64,000 nucleotides of DNA from Spirometra erinaceieuropaei (lineage: Eukaryota; Platyhelminthes; Cestoda; Diphyllobothriidea; Diphyllobothriidae): contig CACRXP010000721.1 in NCBI GenBank assembly GCA_902702965.1, positions 89,347-153,346 on the forward strand. Direction: 5' to 3'. Under the pieces are notes generated by a model that was not told the DNA's origin, did no database searches, and saw only the letters and a program-made list of their open reading frames with translations. A program made the position numbers and the translations under genes. Shown one piece after another: positions 33,405-45,249 of the stretch (position 1 is its first letter; every line of letters begins with the position of its first letter).

Positions 33405-36400
33405 GGTGGATAACCTGGTGATCGACACAAACACAGTAAAAATACGTCAGGTATCATTACCTACTTTAGAAACGAAACCTGACAAATCATCGGATCTGTC
33501 AGAAACTACAAGGGTTCGCCGTTATTCTTGGAAGGTAACGCTGTTATTCCACTTCATCGAAGGCCAACTCATCTTGAAAGTGCCCTTAGCATATCGTTTA
33601 CGGAAAAGGACACGACAAGCCTTCATGCAATACACTGCAACAGGGTAATGACCGTAAGAGCTCTAATGCTGGTGCAAGTACGTCACATGAAAATCCATGC
33701 TCTATACCCCCTTCGCCGGCCGAAAATCACTAAATGTCAAAGGGCCAATATCCGTCGGGAATACTACAGTAACATTATATCATCCTAGCGCGGTCGGAAC
33801 AATAAAGAGCTCTTCCATAAGTCGTAAGCAAAATATTGTGATAAGGGACGCCCCAGAGCCCACATCCTGCATTCAGAAGGACAGAGTGACGCATGACCTA
33901 GACCTTCTTCATCAGTACGCCAGTGCCATCCTGAAGGACCTGGAATTATTCACCGTTAAGAAAGCTTTTCGACTAGGCAAAGCGGACCCAAATCATGACC
34001 CAAAAACATACCCAAGTTCACTGAAAGTTATTTTGGAAAACGAAGCCAAAGCAGCGCTTTTGTTAGCAAGTAGAATGACCCTACGCAAATTACACAAGAA
34101 AGTGTTTTTTCAACCAGACTACGAACCGAGGGAAAGACTGAAAATGAGAGAACTGTGATAAGAATTGAAGGAGAGAATTGGCAGAGGACAGAAAGGGTTG
34201 AAGATCAAAAATGGACAAATAGTCCAGACAAAGGGGTCTTTCCTGTGGTCAAAGCCTGTCACAAAGAAGGCAGGGCCTCTCCAACGAATTAGTCATTGAA
34301 GGTTTACTCCGCAAGTGTGCAAAGCCTCTTCAACAAACTACACGAACTAAGAGACATAGTTGATGTAATTAAGCCAGACATTATGGCATTCACAGAAACG
34401 TGGCTTACTGAAGATATCTCAGATGCAGAACTATCTCTTAGAGGATATCAGCACTTCAGGAAAGACAGACAAAGACGAGGAGGAGGAGGAGGACTCCTAA
34501 TTTATGTCACTTACAAGCTGAGCGCTATGGCTTATGTGCATAGTCTGTTACTGGATGTCAAACTGCTAATCGTTACGATATCTACTAAGAATGTCCAATC
34601 ACTGACGATTTCGGTGGTATACAGTTCACCTGACCATACTTCTGCCCAAGATCTCATGCGCATATCCGAACTGTACCAATCGAGCAAGAAGAAAGATATC
34701 CTTATCGTTGGAGATTTTAACGCTCCTGGCATTGATTGGCCAACGTGAACTGCACAAGGGCCGCAAGACAGTTTTAATCGCAAACTACTACAGTGGGCAG
34801 CGGACAAACTCCTCTGCCAGAATAATACTTTTGGAACACGGGTCAGGGATGGATATCAGTCGAACTGCTTTGATCTCATTTTTACCCGAGAGGAGGAAAA
34901 TGCTTTAGACCTGCAGGACCGACCGCCATTAGGGTCAAGCGACCACATCACGCTGCACTTCGAGTGCTCATTGTTTTCCAAACCCGTTCAATCCGATAGG
35001 TTGGAGAAAAACATTTGAAAAGAGGAGTATTTTCTCATGAGGAGGGAAGCGTCAGCTGTATCATGGGATACTGAACTGCATGGTCGAGCAAAGGATAACT
35101 GGAATACTTTCAGTTCCTTACTGAAAGAGATTGTCTATCGCTATTTTCCTCTCAGGAGAATGTCAATCACAAACCGCCTAAGATGGATAAACCTGGACTT
35201 AAAGGCCTTTTTTGAAAGATGAATCGTCTGTGCGGGCGCTACAGACTAATATTCTCCGAAGAACACTTACAGGAATATAAGCGGTAACGAAACTTTTGGA
35301 ATAGTGAGGCCTCAAAGCTGTGAAGAAGGATTTGACTGAGCATACTTCGAAATTCGTTAGAGCGTCCGAAAATTATATATGGTTATGTACAAAGTGCATA
35401 GAGGACTCAGGAGCTAATTCCTGTCCTTAGGTCTGAAGATGGAAAAGTGGAGACTGATGACCGGGTTAAAGCGTCCCTCCTTTCCGACTTCTTTCAGTCA
35501 GTATTCACCCTAGAACCTAGTTCTATATTTGCAGATCCATCCGTTCGTCAACCAAACTCTCCTCCTAGTACCCTTCCCCCTCTTACTCCCTCCCTACCCT
35601 CCTTAATCGAGGAACCACTTTTTTCATCGACCTTAGTTGTGGCCGAGCTACTCCGGCTGAATCCTGCCAAATCGCCTGGTCCAGATAGTAATTCCTTACA
35701 AGCAATTCGTGAACTTGCTAATGAACTGTACAAACACTTATCCGCAATATTTAAGAGGTCATTCGAAGACGGCGAGCCTTAGGAAGAATGGAAGTGCGCA
35801 CTCATTACTCCGATCCATAAAGGAGGCTCAAGACTTGACTGCGGAAATTATCGTCCCGCCTACTTACTTGCATCGCGTGTAAAATAATGGAACGTATGAT
35901 CAAAAGGCATTTGATGAAATACCTGGAACGGAACAAAATAGTTTGTGATGCTTAACATGGTTTTCGTCCAGGGCGCTCCTGCCTAACGAGTGTTCTTTAC
36001 TCACACGAGAAATGGACACGAGCTACCGATAAAAATTTTCCAGTGGATGTCATATTTTTTGACTTCAAGAAGGCCTTTGACAGTATCTCACACAGGCTTC
36101 TTTTACAGAAGATCTGGGATGTAGGAATTCAAGGAAGAATGTTTAAATGGATAAGGAGTTTTCTGTTCACCAGAGTACAAAGAGTCGTCGTTGGGAACTC
36201 TGCTTCGGAATAAGCTAAGGTGGAAAGTGGTGCCCCACAGGGTTCTGTATTAGGCCCAGTTATCTTCCTGATTTATGTTAATGACTGCATCAGAAAAATG
36301 AATTGCGAGGCTTTCATGTTCGCGGATGACATAAAAATATAGAGTGAATTCGAGTGCGAGGATGACGCAGAGAAATTGCAGTCGAACATCAAAAAAATGT

Positions 36401-36482
36401 GTGCCTGGTCGAACAGATCGCTATTGAAGTTTAACGTGTCCAAATGCGTGGTTTTGCACATGTACACCGGCAGCAATGCCAT
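33405..36482 (+). mobile_element. Second-family LINE, 5' part, decayed
   Basis: ORF1 remains lie at 33406-34158 in changing frames, with ILKDLELFTVKKAFRLGK, LKVILENEAKAALLLASRM and VFFQPDYEPRERLKMREL, typical of flatworm LINE ORF1. ORF2 starts near 34296: the APE reads VYSASVQSLFNKLHELRD, FTETWL, RRGGGGGLL, VGDFNAPGIDWPT and, in another frame, GSSDHITLHF. The RT (35447-36482) has LNPAKSPGPDSN, LITPIHKGGSR, GFRPGRSCLTSVL, FFDFKKAFDSISHRLLL, SGAPQGSVLGPVIFL and MFADDIKI. Stops are numerous. The element is cut at 36482 just after KFNVSKCVVLHMYTG, where LINE copy C begins. Confidence 0.8.
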
Positions 36483-39137
36483 CTCTCAAACTGCGTGACC
36501 CATCCACTAGTTCCTTATCTGTTCATCTTAGAATCACAGAGATATTTGAGATGGCCTCAAGGATGCGCCAAGCGCGCGACAGGCAAAGAGAATCAATTGC
36601 TCTCAGTGGTTCGAACCCTGGCAAATCTGTCGCTAACATCTTCCGTCATCGATCCTCCTCTAACCGTGGTCAGGAACTTCCACCCCTGCTAAATGTTAAC
36701 AAAGTCATCCTCACCGATGACACTGACGAGGCGGAGTTGTTTAGTGCTTTCTTTGCAAAACACCTTGCTACCGAGTCCAATCCCGTCACTTTCTTTTGAT
36801 CACTTTTAGATAGGACACTGAATATAATTGATGTTTCCTCAGATCTCATTCAGAAACACATTAGCCGTTTGAAATACTCACAATGCTCAGGAACGGACGA
36901 GATTACGAATTCGATTATTAAACAAGCGTCCGACTTTCCCATATTGCTCAGTCATAATTTTCGGTTTATATTTCAAAAGGATTCTTTCCTGAAAAATGGA
37001 AAACGTCAATTATCATTTCCGTCTTCAAGTCAGGATCTCGGTCCGATGTTAATAATTATCGGGTCGTGCACAAAACGTCGTCTCTAGCAAAACTTCTCGA
37101 AAGGATTATTTTCAACGAAATTCTTGACTTCTGTCTAACTAATCGGTTTCTGAGCTCTAGTCAGCATGGAGTTTTACCTGAACGATCCTGCGAAACATGT
37201 AATTTGACGTTCCTTAATCTAATCACTTCTCTTTGTAATGAGCGGCAGTCAGTGGTAGTTATTTACTTTAATCTTAGCAAAGCCTTTGACAAGGTTCCCA
37301 TAGACGTCGTTTAGTAAAATTGGAAGCTCTCGGCATCCGGCCGCCTCTACTCGACTTCATCAGGTCCTATCTGTCAACCGATATCAGAAAGTCATGGTCG
37401 GTAATAACTTCTAGAGACCCCACTCGATCACGAGTGGCGCACTTCAAGGAACCGTTCTGGATTCGCTAATCTTGCTTCTGCACATAAATGATATTTCGAC
37501 TGAACTCGGAAATTCGCAAAGTTCTACTTATGTCGATGACCTTAAGTGTGTTTACTCATACTGTAAGGACACCGCAAATGTTTGTGTTGAAAAAATTAAT
37601 GCCGATTTACTACGCTTAAGCAGGTGGGGTTCGACATGGCAGATGGAGTTTTCATCATCCTAGTGTAGTTTCATGTCTTTTGGTCCTACCACACTTCCTG
37701 GTCCCATAATTTTTCAGAATAACCCACTCTCAGAATGCCTCACCATAAAGGACCTAGGTCTAAGTTATACAAATAAGCTTGCTTTATCACCTCACGCAGA
37801 TAGAAGCTCTGCCAAGGCCGCGCATATATGTGGATTCATATCGCATATTTTTTTAATTCCGGAAATGAAGCTACGACTTTATCAAATGTTTGTTCTTCCA
37901 GTCCTCGAATATTGCTGTCCTTTCTTCGGTTTAATGAACGGCTGCGACCGTAATAACATCGAAAATGTTCAGAGGGTTTTCACCCGGAAACTGTTCTCTC
38001 AAGCTTCGTCCAGTATTTCTTATACTCAGAGATGTCAGCTGGCGAACATTAAGTTTTTGTGGGTTAAAAGACTGGAAGCTGGCCTTTGCTTTCTTTTTCG
38101 CATCAACTCTAGCTCCAGTCTTCCGCACATTGACACTCTCACTCCGAGAGATCGGTCTTATGCCACACGCAACTCCTGCATGGTGATTCCGCCGCCTCTT
38201 TGTACTAAATCTAAGATATCCCTCTTCGTTGCTTCCAAATATGCCTTCCTTTGGAATAATCTTCCGCCTGAAATTAGATTATCGCCTAGGTTACTGGTAT
38301 TCAAGTCGAAATTACGCAACCATCTTACACCGGAAAGCATAAAAGCACTGTTAACGGTCTCATTCCCGAACACTCAGATTCTTGACTTCGAGAAGGGTCC
38401 TCCTGGGATTTAGTGGTAGATCTAGTGGTAACTCTTAATCATATCATTAGAAAATCCTGTTTTGAATTGGTTTTTAAATCCACTGCTATCACTCCCTCCC
38501 CATAGCGACAATTTTCGCGATTTTTGATGTCATCTCCCGCATTCCGACCTCATGCGGTCTGTCAACGCTCACGGCGGAACCCTCAGTCTTCACTGTTTAC
38601 TAGTAGTTCGGTCGTACCTCCCTCCTCCACTGCTCGGCTGAGCTCGAAGTGTGCTGTGGCCGATGGCATCTGGGTTCCTCTCGTCTGGCCTCTTTGAAGC
38701 GGCGTATCAATCCGGCCCAGACGATCTCAATTGTGAATCCCGTATACAGTGCCACATGTAACCCAGTCCTGTCTGACCCACATTCGTACCCATCACGGCT
38801 GACATTTATTGCTACCCTGACGATGACCGACAACATTCCGTTATATACCGCCACCTGCAGGCCAGTCCTGCTCGCTTTCTGCTGTCTTTATTTTTATTGA
38901 GGTTTTTTCTCCTGTTTAATTAATCCAATCATTTTTAACTTTTGTAAGAAGTTCTTTCCCACACCTCAATCATCATGTCTCCCAATCACTACTAATTCAG
39001 AAACTATGAATTCCATTTTGTAAACATTCGGCCTACCTCGTCTAAAACTCACATGTAAATTTTTTTAAACTTGCTTTGATGAAACCCCGATGGGTCTTAA
39101 CTAAATAATTATTCATTTATTTATTTATTTTATTTAT
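36483..39137 (+). mobile_element. CR1-like LINE copy C, 5'-truncated
   Basis: A plus-strand copy of family B starting inside ORF2 (equivalent of about 30.56 kb in B). It carries MASRMRQARDRQRES, the RT with LPERSCETCNLTFL, NLSKAFDKVP and STYVDDLKCVYSY (family YADD), the same TAG before CSFMSFGPT as copy B, a 246-codon open C-terminal frame (37673-38413), the 3' UTR, the stem-loop at 39083-39096 and an ATTT-rich tail. Other frameshifts are private to C, for example a lost base near 36955. The left junction with the second-family LINE is abrupt. Confidence 0.8.
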
Positions 39138-39231
39138 CTGCTGCATGTCAAGTGTATTGTTTTGTTAAAATTAAATGGACACAGTTATTCAGATCGAAAT
39201 TGGTTCCTTCAAGAGCTACTGGGGGAAATCC

Positions 39232-41009
39232 TTAAATTCGCTGAATCTCATCTAGCAATTGGCCGTTGACCCCTATGCACAAATCTGGGAATCATGGCTA
39301 ACTGACTAAACGCGAAATAAGTATGAATGCACTATTTTTAGAATTGTACTATGAGTATTTATCATTACATCAAATGCAAAAGCACCAATACACCCACAAG
39401 AAAAAGAACCAAACCATGAATGAAAATCATACTAGAAAGGAATACATTAATAAAGTGGGCATTTGAGTGCCCACAGCTGAGCAAAGTTCCGAAAGTTCTC
39501 TACTCAGAGACAAATACAGTGAAGCATGTTCTTGAAAGGATTGGGACAGGAAGCCTGGTCTGTTGACGGTGGAAGCTCCAGCGCACACATTTTCACATGC
39601 ACCAACTAAACACGGCAGACTCTCGGACCTGATTGTAGAAATGTTTGCCGCGCCAGAATATTGACGTGACGAAGTATTTGTTGTTTCCAAACAGAAGTCG
39701 CACTACCACTGTTTTGGTTCGAAAGTAGACGATTTCGGTCGAGGTCAGGAAAAGTTAAATCAGAAATATGCACATAATTGGAATATGCCTTGTCATAGAA
39801 GAAATTGACCACGGCCAGTGTGGAAATATTTTCAATTGCAGCCTCCATTTTTTCCATGAAATTTGCTGTCTCCATGTCTCTACGGTGCCTTCCAATATTC
39901 TCTTCAAAATTCTATTATCAATGAAACGTCGACTGATTAATTATGCATTGTCTGCGGACATTAAAAAAAATTATAAATAAACTCGTGTTTAAAGACTGTT
40001 ATTACCTGCCTTGATAAATGAGTAATCCAGAAGTGAGTTAAAGGTAAATTCATAAAACAGTGAAATATCATAATATTTCTTTTTTGGATTATGCCTCCCA
40101 GATGACATCTCTTTGTCGTGCTGTTACCTCTCACAAAAAAATTGAAACTTGTAATCGTATCATCTTTCATCACGAAATAATGCAGCATATACTGTTGGGT
40201 AAACAGGCGCCTCTCCAAAAACAGCGCAACTGAGGGGTGGGAGTTCATCATAGGACATATGTCCATTGACAGAATTTTTTTCGAGGAATCTTAGGAGGTA
40301 GGAAAAAAAATAAATTATACAGATACATTGTGCACATTGACTAGGGCAAAATGAATGCGTGTCAGTAATGTACTTGTCACAGAACCAATACACCTATGTC
40401 ACCGTGAAACATCTAATATTTCAACATAGCCGAGTCCTCTATGCTCTACCGTTAAGGTTATAAACCGCAATACATCGCTGGTAAATAGACTGCACGATGT
40501 GCAACTTGTGATTTTAAAATTCTACTTGCTCAGGATTTCCTAAGGGCCATTTTGAGTAAGTCATCTTCATGACTAGGGAAATAGGTAGCATATTAATTCT
40601 GTCATTCCCACGAACGTCAATATTTAACTGTGTATTATTAAAAAGAAATGATAGGAAAAATGTTGGCATTCATAGAAGTGTAAAATTAAGAAAAATCCAG
40701 ACTATAAAACAATTATTTGCATTTTAATTGTCTTTTGGACGACGCCTCTTTGCAACCGCACTCAGTACTCTATACAGCGCCACTTTTCGACGCCTTAAAA
40801 TGTTTTTCTATTCATAACAATTAATATCTGTCTTACGCCACCTAAATGCAAATGCTTAAGTTTGTGTTAAATCGCTTTTACTATAAGTCGATTTATTGCA
40901 CTACTTGGTGCCATTTGAAACGTTTAACGAAAGTATAAATACCTTTGGCAAAGAAGCACGCCTCGGAGACAAAGAGTAGTAGTAGTAATGCCGTAAGAAC
41001 ACGTGTCAT
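39232..41009 (-). CDS. Unknown small secreted protein gene, copy 1 (4 exons)
   Basis: Predicted exons on minus are 41009-40943, 40289-40006, 39899-39707 and 39251-39232, about 187 residues. Exon 1 encodes MTRVLTALLLLLFVSEACFF, a good signal peptide, and ends GCCAAAG|GTATTT. Exon 2 contains SVALFLERRLFTQQYMLHYF, a possible N-glycosylation site (NST) and ends CAG|GTAATA. Exon 3 contains ENISTLAVVNFFYDK and LTFPDLDRNRLLSNQ and ends AGTG|GTAGTG. Exon 4 hits TAA after seven codons, where copy 2 continues for 21 more. Phases are 1, 0, 1 as in copy 2. If the exon 3 donor is not used, the frame instead runs to a stop after PRVCRV. The product would be secreted; function unknown. Copy 1 may be a shortened or dying gene. 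Confidence 0.55.
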
Positions 41010-41060
41010 AAGAACGTCTTTGTCGAGGACAGCGAATGATGGGAGAACGGTTGTTGACCA

Positions 41061-41070
41061 TTTTAATAAA
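41061..41070 (-). promoter_or_regulatory. Possible TATA-like element, secreted-protein gene copy 1
   Basis: TTTATTAAAA on minus lies about 50-60 bases upstream of the start codon. At the aligned place copy 2 has TATTTAAG. The surrounding ~150 bases are also conserved between copies. Transcription start is not known. Confidence 0.3.
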
Positions 41071-41200
41071 GGCAGGGCATTAGCTGGTCAATTTTAACCT
41101 GTTAAAATCAGACAGCGTGCACTAAAACAAAAACCAAATTAACTCGTTTTTGGACACCCAAACTCACGCGCTTTCAGGCTGTTTTCAAATATAAATTTTT

Positions 41201-44200
41201 AACCCAGATAGGATTTATTATATAAGGATTGACAGCGATTTCATCTCGAAGCGCATTTGATACACATTGGTAGATGTTTGAACGTGTAGTTCAAATAGTG
41301 ATAACTAAATGCCTTCATCGGAAAACATGAGCATATATGCGTTGACGAGCAGAAGAAAAGTTTAAGGCTTAACCTACATACAAAAATGTGCTTAAAAACA
41401 TGCCTGTGCTCGCAAGGGTGAAGCTAGTAGATAGGCATAACTGATGGTCATTTTTTGTTGACTTGTTAATGCTAGTTATGCAATTTCAAACATAAAAGCA
41501 CTAAGTGCTACGGTTTCTATTTACGAATACCTTTAAACTTAACTGGGTGCTCGCGTGGATCACTGGCTTTGCTGGGTGTTCTTTTTATCCAAATCGCGGC
41601 ATTGAGTGCAGCCTTCGGGCTGGTATTTGTTGTTAGAAATACGCTCATCCGCCTAAAACCTTACTCGTCTAAGCCCTATTTTGTATCAAACGTTGTCGGA
41701 ACTTCACATCGCCTAGGCATAGGCATATTGTGTCTGATCGCAGCTTGAAATGATCAGATAAGTAAGATATCACATCACTTAATATACAGCCATATCAAAG
41801 TTTTAAATCCTACATTCATTTTAGAAGTCGACTGCACGTGTTTTCAGATACCTTTTTAATCACACATTTATGGTTATGAAGCGCAGGCGAAAGTTTACGA
41901 AACACCAGAATGGATACGAATTGGTTATGAATTCCTGCATGAAACTCGCTCGATATATCGATTTCGATTCGCAAATTGGACAAAATGGAACAAAGGCAGC
42001 AAAGCCCAAAGGAATGACAATAAGCAGTCAGAGGTTATTAGCCCAGACGTCAGCGAAACGATTCAAGTGTCTCTTTTTGATCTTAGGCAGCCTATGCAGT
42101 ATACGCTTGGATAAACCAGTGTGGTTAAAAGGTCATTTTTCTAAAGCTTTCGTAGATGGGCTGCCTATCCTATTACCTTATCTCGATCCTGAATTTTACA
42201 TCTGACGGAATTTCACTGAGTGCCTTCAGCACATATTGACATAATGCGCGCTGTACGTTGTTTAAATCTAAATATAGTGTTTTGTGTACTTTGCATCTAA
42301 GTGGCTACTATGGTATAAACTTGGCAAAGTGTAGATTGGTGCGAAAACCGAGCAGCAAGAGGAATCCGACAAGCAATAGTTTTACAATTGCCCTTCGAAT
42401 AAACGAGCGTTTTGCCTCAAACCGAGTAATGTAATCCAGGTTTTGCTTTAAGGACTAAATACTGCTGGATTAAATGACGACTCTTTCTGTTGATGTAATA
42501 GAAAAGGCACTAATCGGTAAGAGATCAGTTATTGATTTAGCGTTGTGTGAGAATTGTTCAAAATGTAAAAGTGCACCAATAATTTATTTAAACAAATGAG
42601 TAAAATAGATAGTCACTTTACATCGTATACGGGTTTAGCGGGAACTTAAAAAAGAGCTCGATCAAATGCAAGCATTCTGGCGTGTATAGAATAATTTGAA
42701 ACAGATGTTCCAAAACAATAGAAGAAAAATAGAAAAACAGTAACAAATATTCCTGGGCATCAAAATCGGTTTACGAAACCACAACATATCCTTTCGCATT
42801 GCAAAACCGTATGAAATAGAATATGACCATAGAAGTAGTGCTTCGTTATTGTTTAGTATTAAAGTCCAATTACATTTCAGACGTCAAGCCTACATATAAT
42901 GAATTACTTCGTCTAATATACGTTATATAAATGTCACCCTCCATCAGGATTTTTTTTCTCCATATGTAGGCATCTAAATTTTACTATAGCAATGACTGCT
43001 CAATGACACCAATGCGCTTCTATTTTCCTTTAGTTTCCTATCGATAGCTTAAATTCTAGACCGGCGGGAAGCCCTATTTGTATCCAAATCCAGTACAGCT
43101 GTAATATATATGATACACCTTGTGAAAACCACCGCCTGTTAACAGTCAGTGCAGGCAGACATGAGAAAATAACAATAAGCGTTTGGCACCAACCTACTTA
43201 AGCTAAAACTAGAGGCAAAAATGTAACTAGCATGCGATTTTCCTATCTTGATATTAGGCTTTATTCTGCCAAACACAGATAGGAAGTTGGATAGCCGGAT
43301 CACACACTAAGCGATGACAGGCAGTAGTGCAATGCAGGTTAAAACGCCTTTTTGACGCAGAATGAAAATAAAGCATGATTGAGTTTTAAATCATCGGCAG
43401 TTGGCGCCCTGATTAAATTATATTTTACCAACACCATAGACAGGGGCAGTTGAGGTCGTATTTTGCGTTTGTTGAAAGCATGGAATGTGTCAAGTATCGT
43501 TCAAACGTTCTCACAACTCTGTCAGAATGACAACAAATATTATAGTGTAATTTAACAAGATAGTTTTGTACATTTATGGCCATCATTTATACACTTTAGA
43601 TGTCAGGCTTTCGAAACGGTATCACGTTATGCTTCCAAGTAAAGGAAAAGTGTTTTTAAATATTTAAAATATAAACAAAACGATATAATATTGTTTGATT
43701 CAAACGCTTACGTAAAATTTAGAGTAAATATTATATAAATTAAATTTGTACCTATTTCGGACAAAGGGAAGTGTCTCGTCAACGAACAATTGACGGGGAA
43801 CGTAGAGCGGAAAAGTGTTGTGCGTTCTGCGAGTAATTTTGTCTACGGCAAACTTATGTAGGTGTTCAAGTCTTCGGCGTCTGCTGCAGTAGATGCCCTT
43901 GACTTCCGCACACTTGACATTTTTAGGGCCAAAATGCATACCCAGTCTTCTAATAATTCTTAACCACCGCGATAACATGGCTAAGTAGAAGTTATTTAAA
44001 TATACACAGAACAAAATAAATTCAGGAAAATTTTTCTAAAAAGTGGGATATACTAAAAATTTGTCAAGTCCATCCATGATCTTGTGATTTGTTTGCGGAA
44101 GCTGCGTTCTCGTATAAGGTCTCTAGTGCATCTATAGTAGGTGGACTAACTTAAGAAATTTCAACAACAATTCCGAAATGGGATTTGTTTCCAAAAGTTT

Positions 44201-44339
44201 AATTAAGTAGGGTTGTAAAGCTTGCTAGTCTCCAACATCATTTTATAATACTTCAGTTACCTCTTAATGCCGGTTTTCGAATGAATATCCTACAAGCTGC
44301 ATGTAAGAACACACTATGTAAGAAAATGACTTCTTATGT
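41201..44339. other. No supportable feature
   Basis: Two longer open frames occur: a 111-codon plus frame at 41870-42205 and a 104-codon minus frame at 43700-44014 that is rich in basic residues (CSRRRRLEHLHKF). Neither shows a domain, a partner copy or convincing splice context, so I do not call genes. Confidence 0.35.
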
Positions 44340-45125
44340 ATCATGCGTTTTTCTCGTTTTATTTTCGATGCCCCTGGATGCCAAAATATGTTTCAAGAAA
44401 AACATGTATAGAACTATCCATTCTTTTGCTTATTGGGTAGACAATTACATTTTCTTCCAATCTTGTACTGGGAAGGAAATAATGTGACTTTTAAGAAAAT
44501 GTTCCCAATTCCTAAAAAAATTTGTACCCACTATACCGCCAAACTTCGGTTCATGGTTTCCAAACTACCAGCCATATATTATCCGCGCACGGAACACCAC
44601 ACATTTTTGTACGGTATTATAGAAAAACATATATTTCTCGTAAAATTCAGCGGTAGGTTTGGTCCGTTGTTAATTTTACAAGCCCGATTGGTCAATGCAA
44701 ATACATGGCGATTAAAGAATGGCCATAACAAGGTAGTTAAAAGCCCCACATTAAAAAAACTTAGTTTTCGACTAAAGTGTCGTCCTCCTTTAAGAAAAAG
44801 ATTAAAAGAATACGTAAATATCTATCGAATGAAATCAACAATTAATATTTTTATGTATGCTTTCTACAAGGTAAAATTTAACTTTTAGGGACATCGAAAA
44901 TCAAGGAGAAAAAGCTATGCTTATTAAATAGTCGTTTTGTACAGAATTGTTGTCGACTGCAGGCGGAAGGAAGTTTATTCGAAAGTCGGCATCCAGAAAT
45001 AGCAGAAATATTATAGAATTATGATACAGACTGATAAGATTTACAACCCCTACTTATTAATCTTTTCAAAACGAAGACGAATTTCGTAATTTTCGTTGAA
45101 ATTTCATGAGCTAGCCCACCCACTG
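44340..45125. repeat. AT-rich repeat copy 3 with inverted partner (foldback)
   Basis: The plus-oriented copy at about 44640-45125 ends in AAATTTCATGAGCTAGCCC. A partial minus-oriented copy of the same repeat lies at about 44360-44530 (GATGCCCCTGGATGCCAAAA, TTGGGTAGACAATTAC). The arrangement, inverted arm then full copy, is repeated at 47.36-48.10 kb. The 151-codon frame 44433-44888 is an open reading frame across the repeat and is not considered a gene. Confidence 0.55.
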
Positions 45126-45249
45126 CACTTAACATAACTTGTTCTCATCGATTATCCATGTCTTTATATATATACTGCATTTACTAGCCTACTGAGAGCT
45201 GCACAGCATCGATATATCAAAGCTCTGCTAGCTCTCTTTCTTTGACAAC

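Larger units (their letters stand above)
39138..41200. repeat. Duplicated segment, copy 1
   Basis: This whole stretch aligns in the same orientation with 60.42-62.56 kb, including exons, introns, the 3' flank and about 150 bp upstream of the start codon (CGCTGTCTGA...TTTAGACACCC-type landmarks). LINE copy C ends right at its left edge, so that insertion probably came near the boundary after duplication. Divergence is substantial but gaps are few. Confidence 0.75.

Noticed and set aside
44433..44888. 151-codon plus frame
   Set aside because: It runs across the arms of the AT-rich foldback repeat. Other copies of the repeat are not open in this frame.
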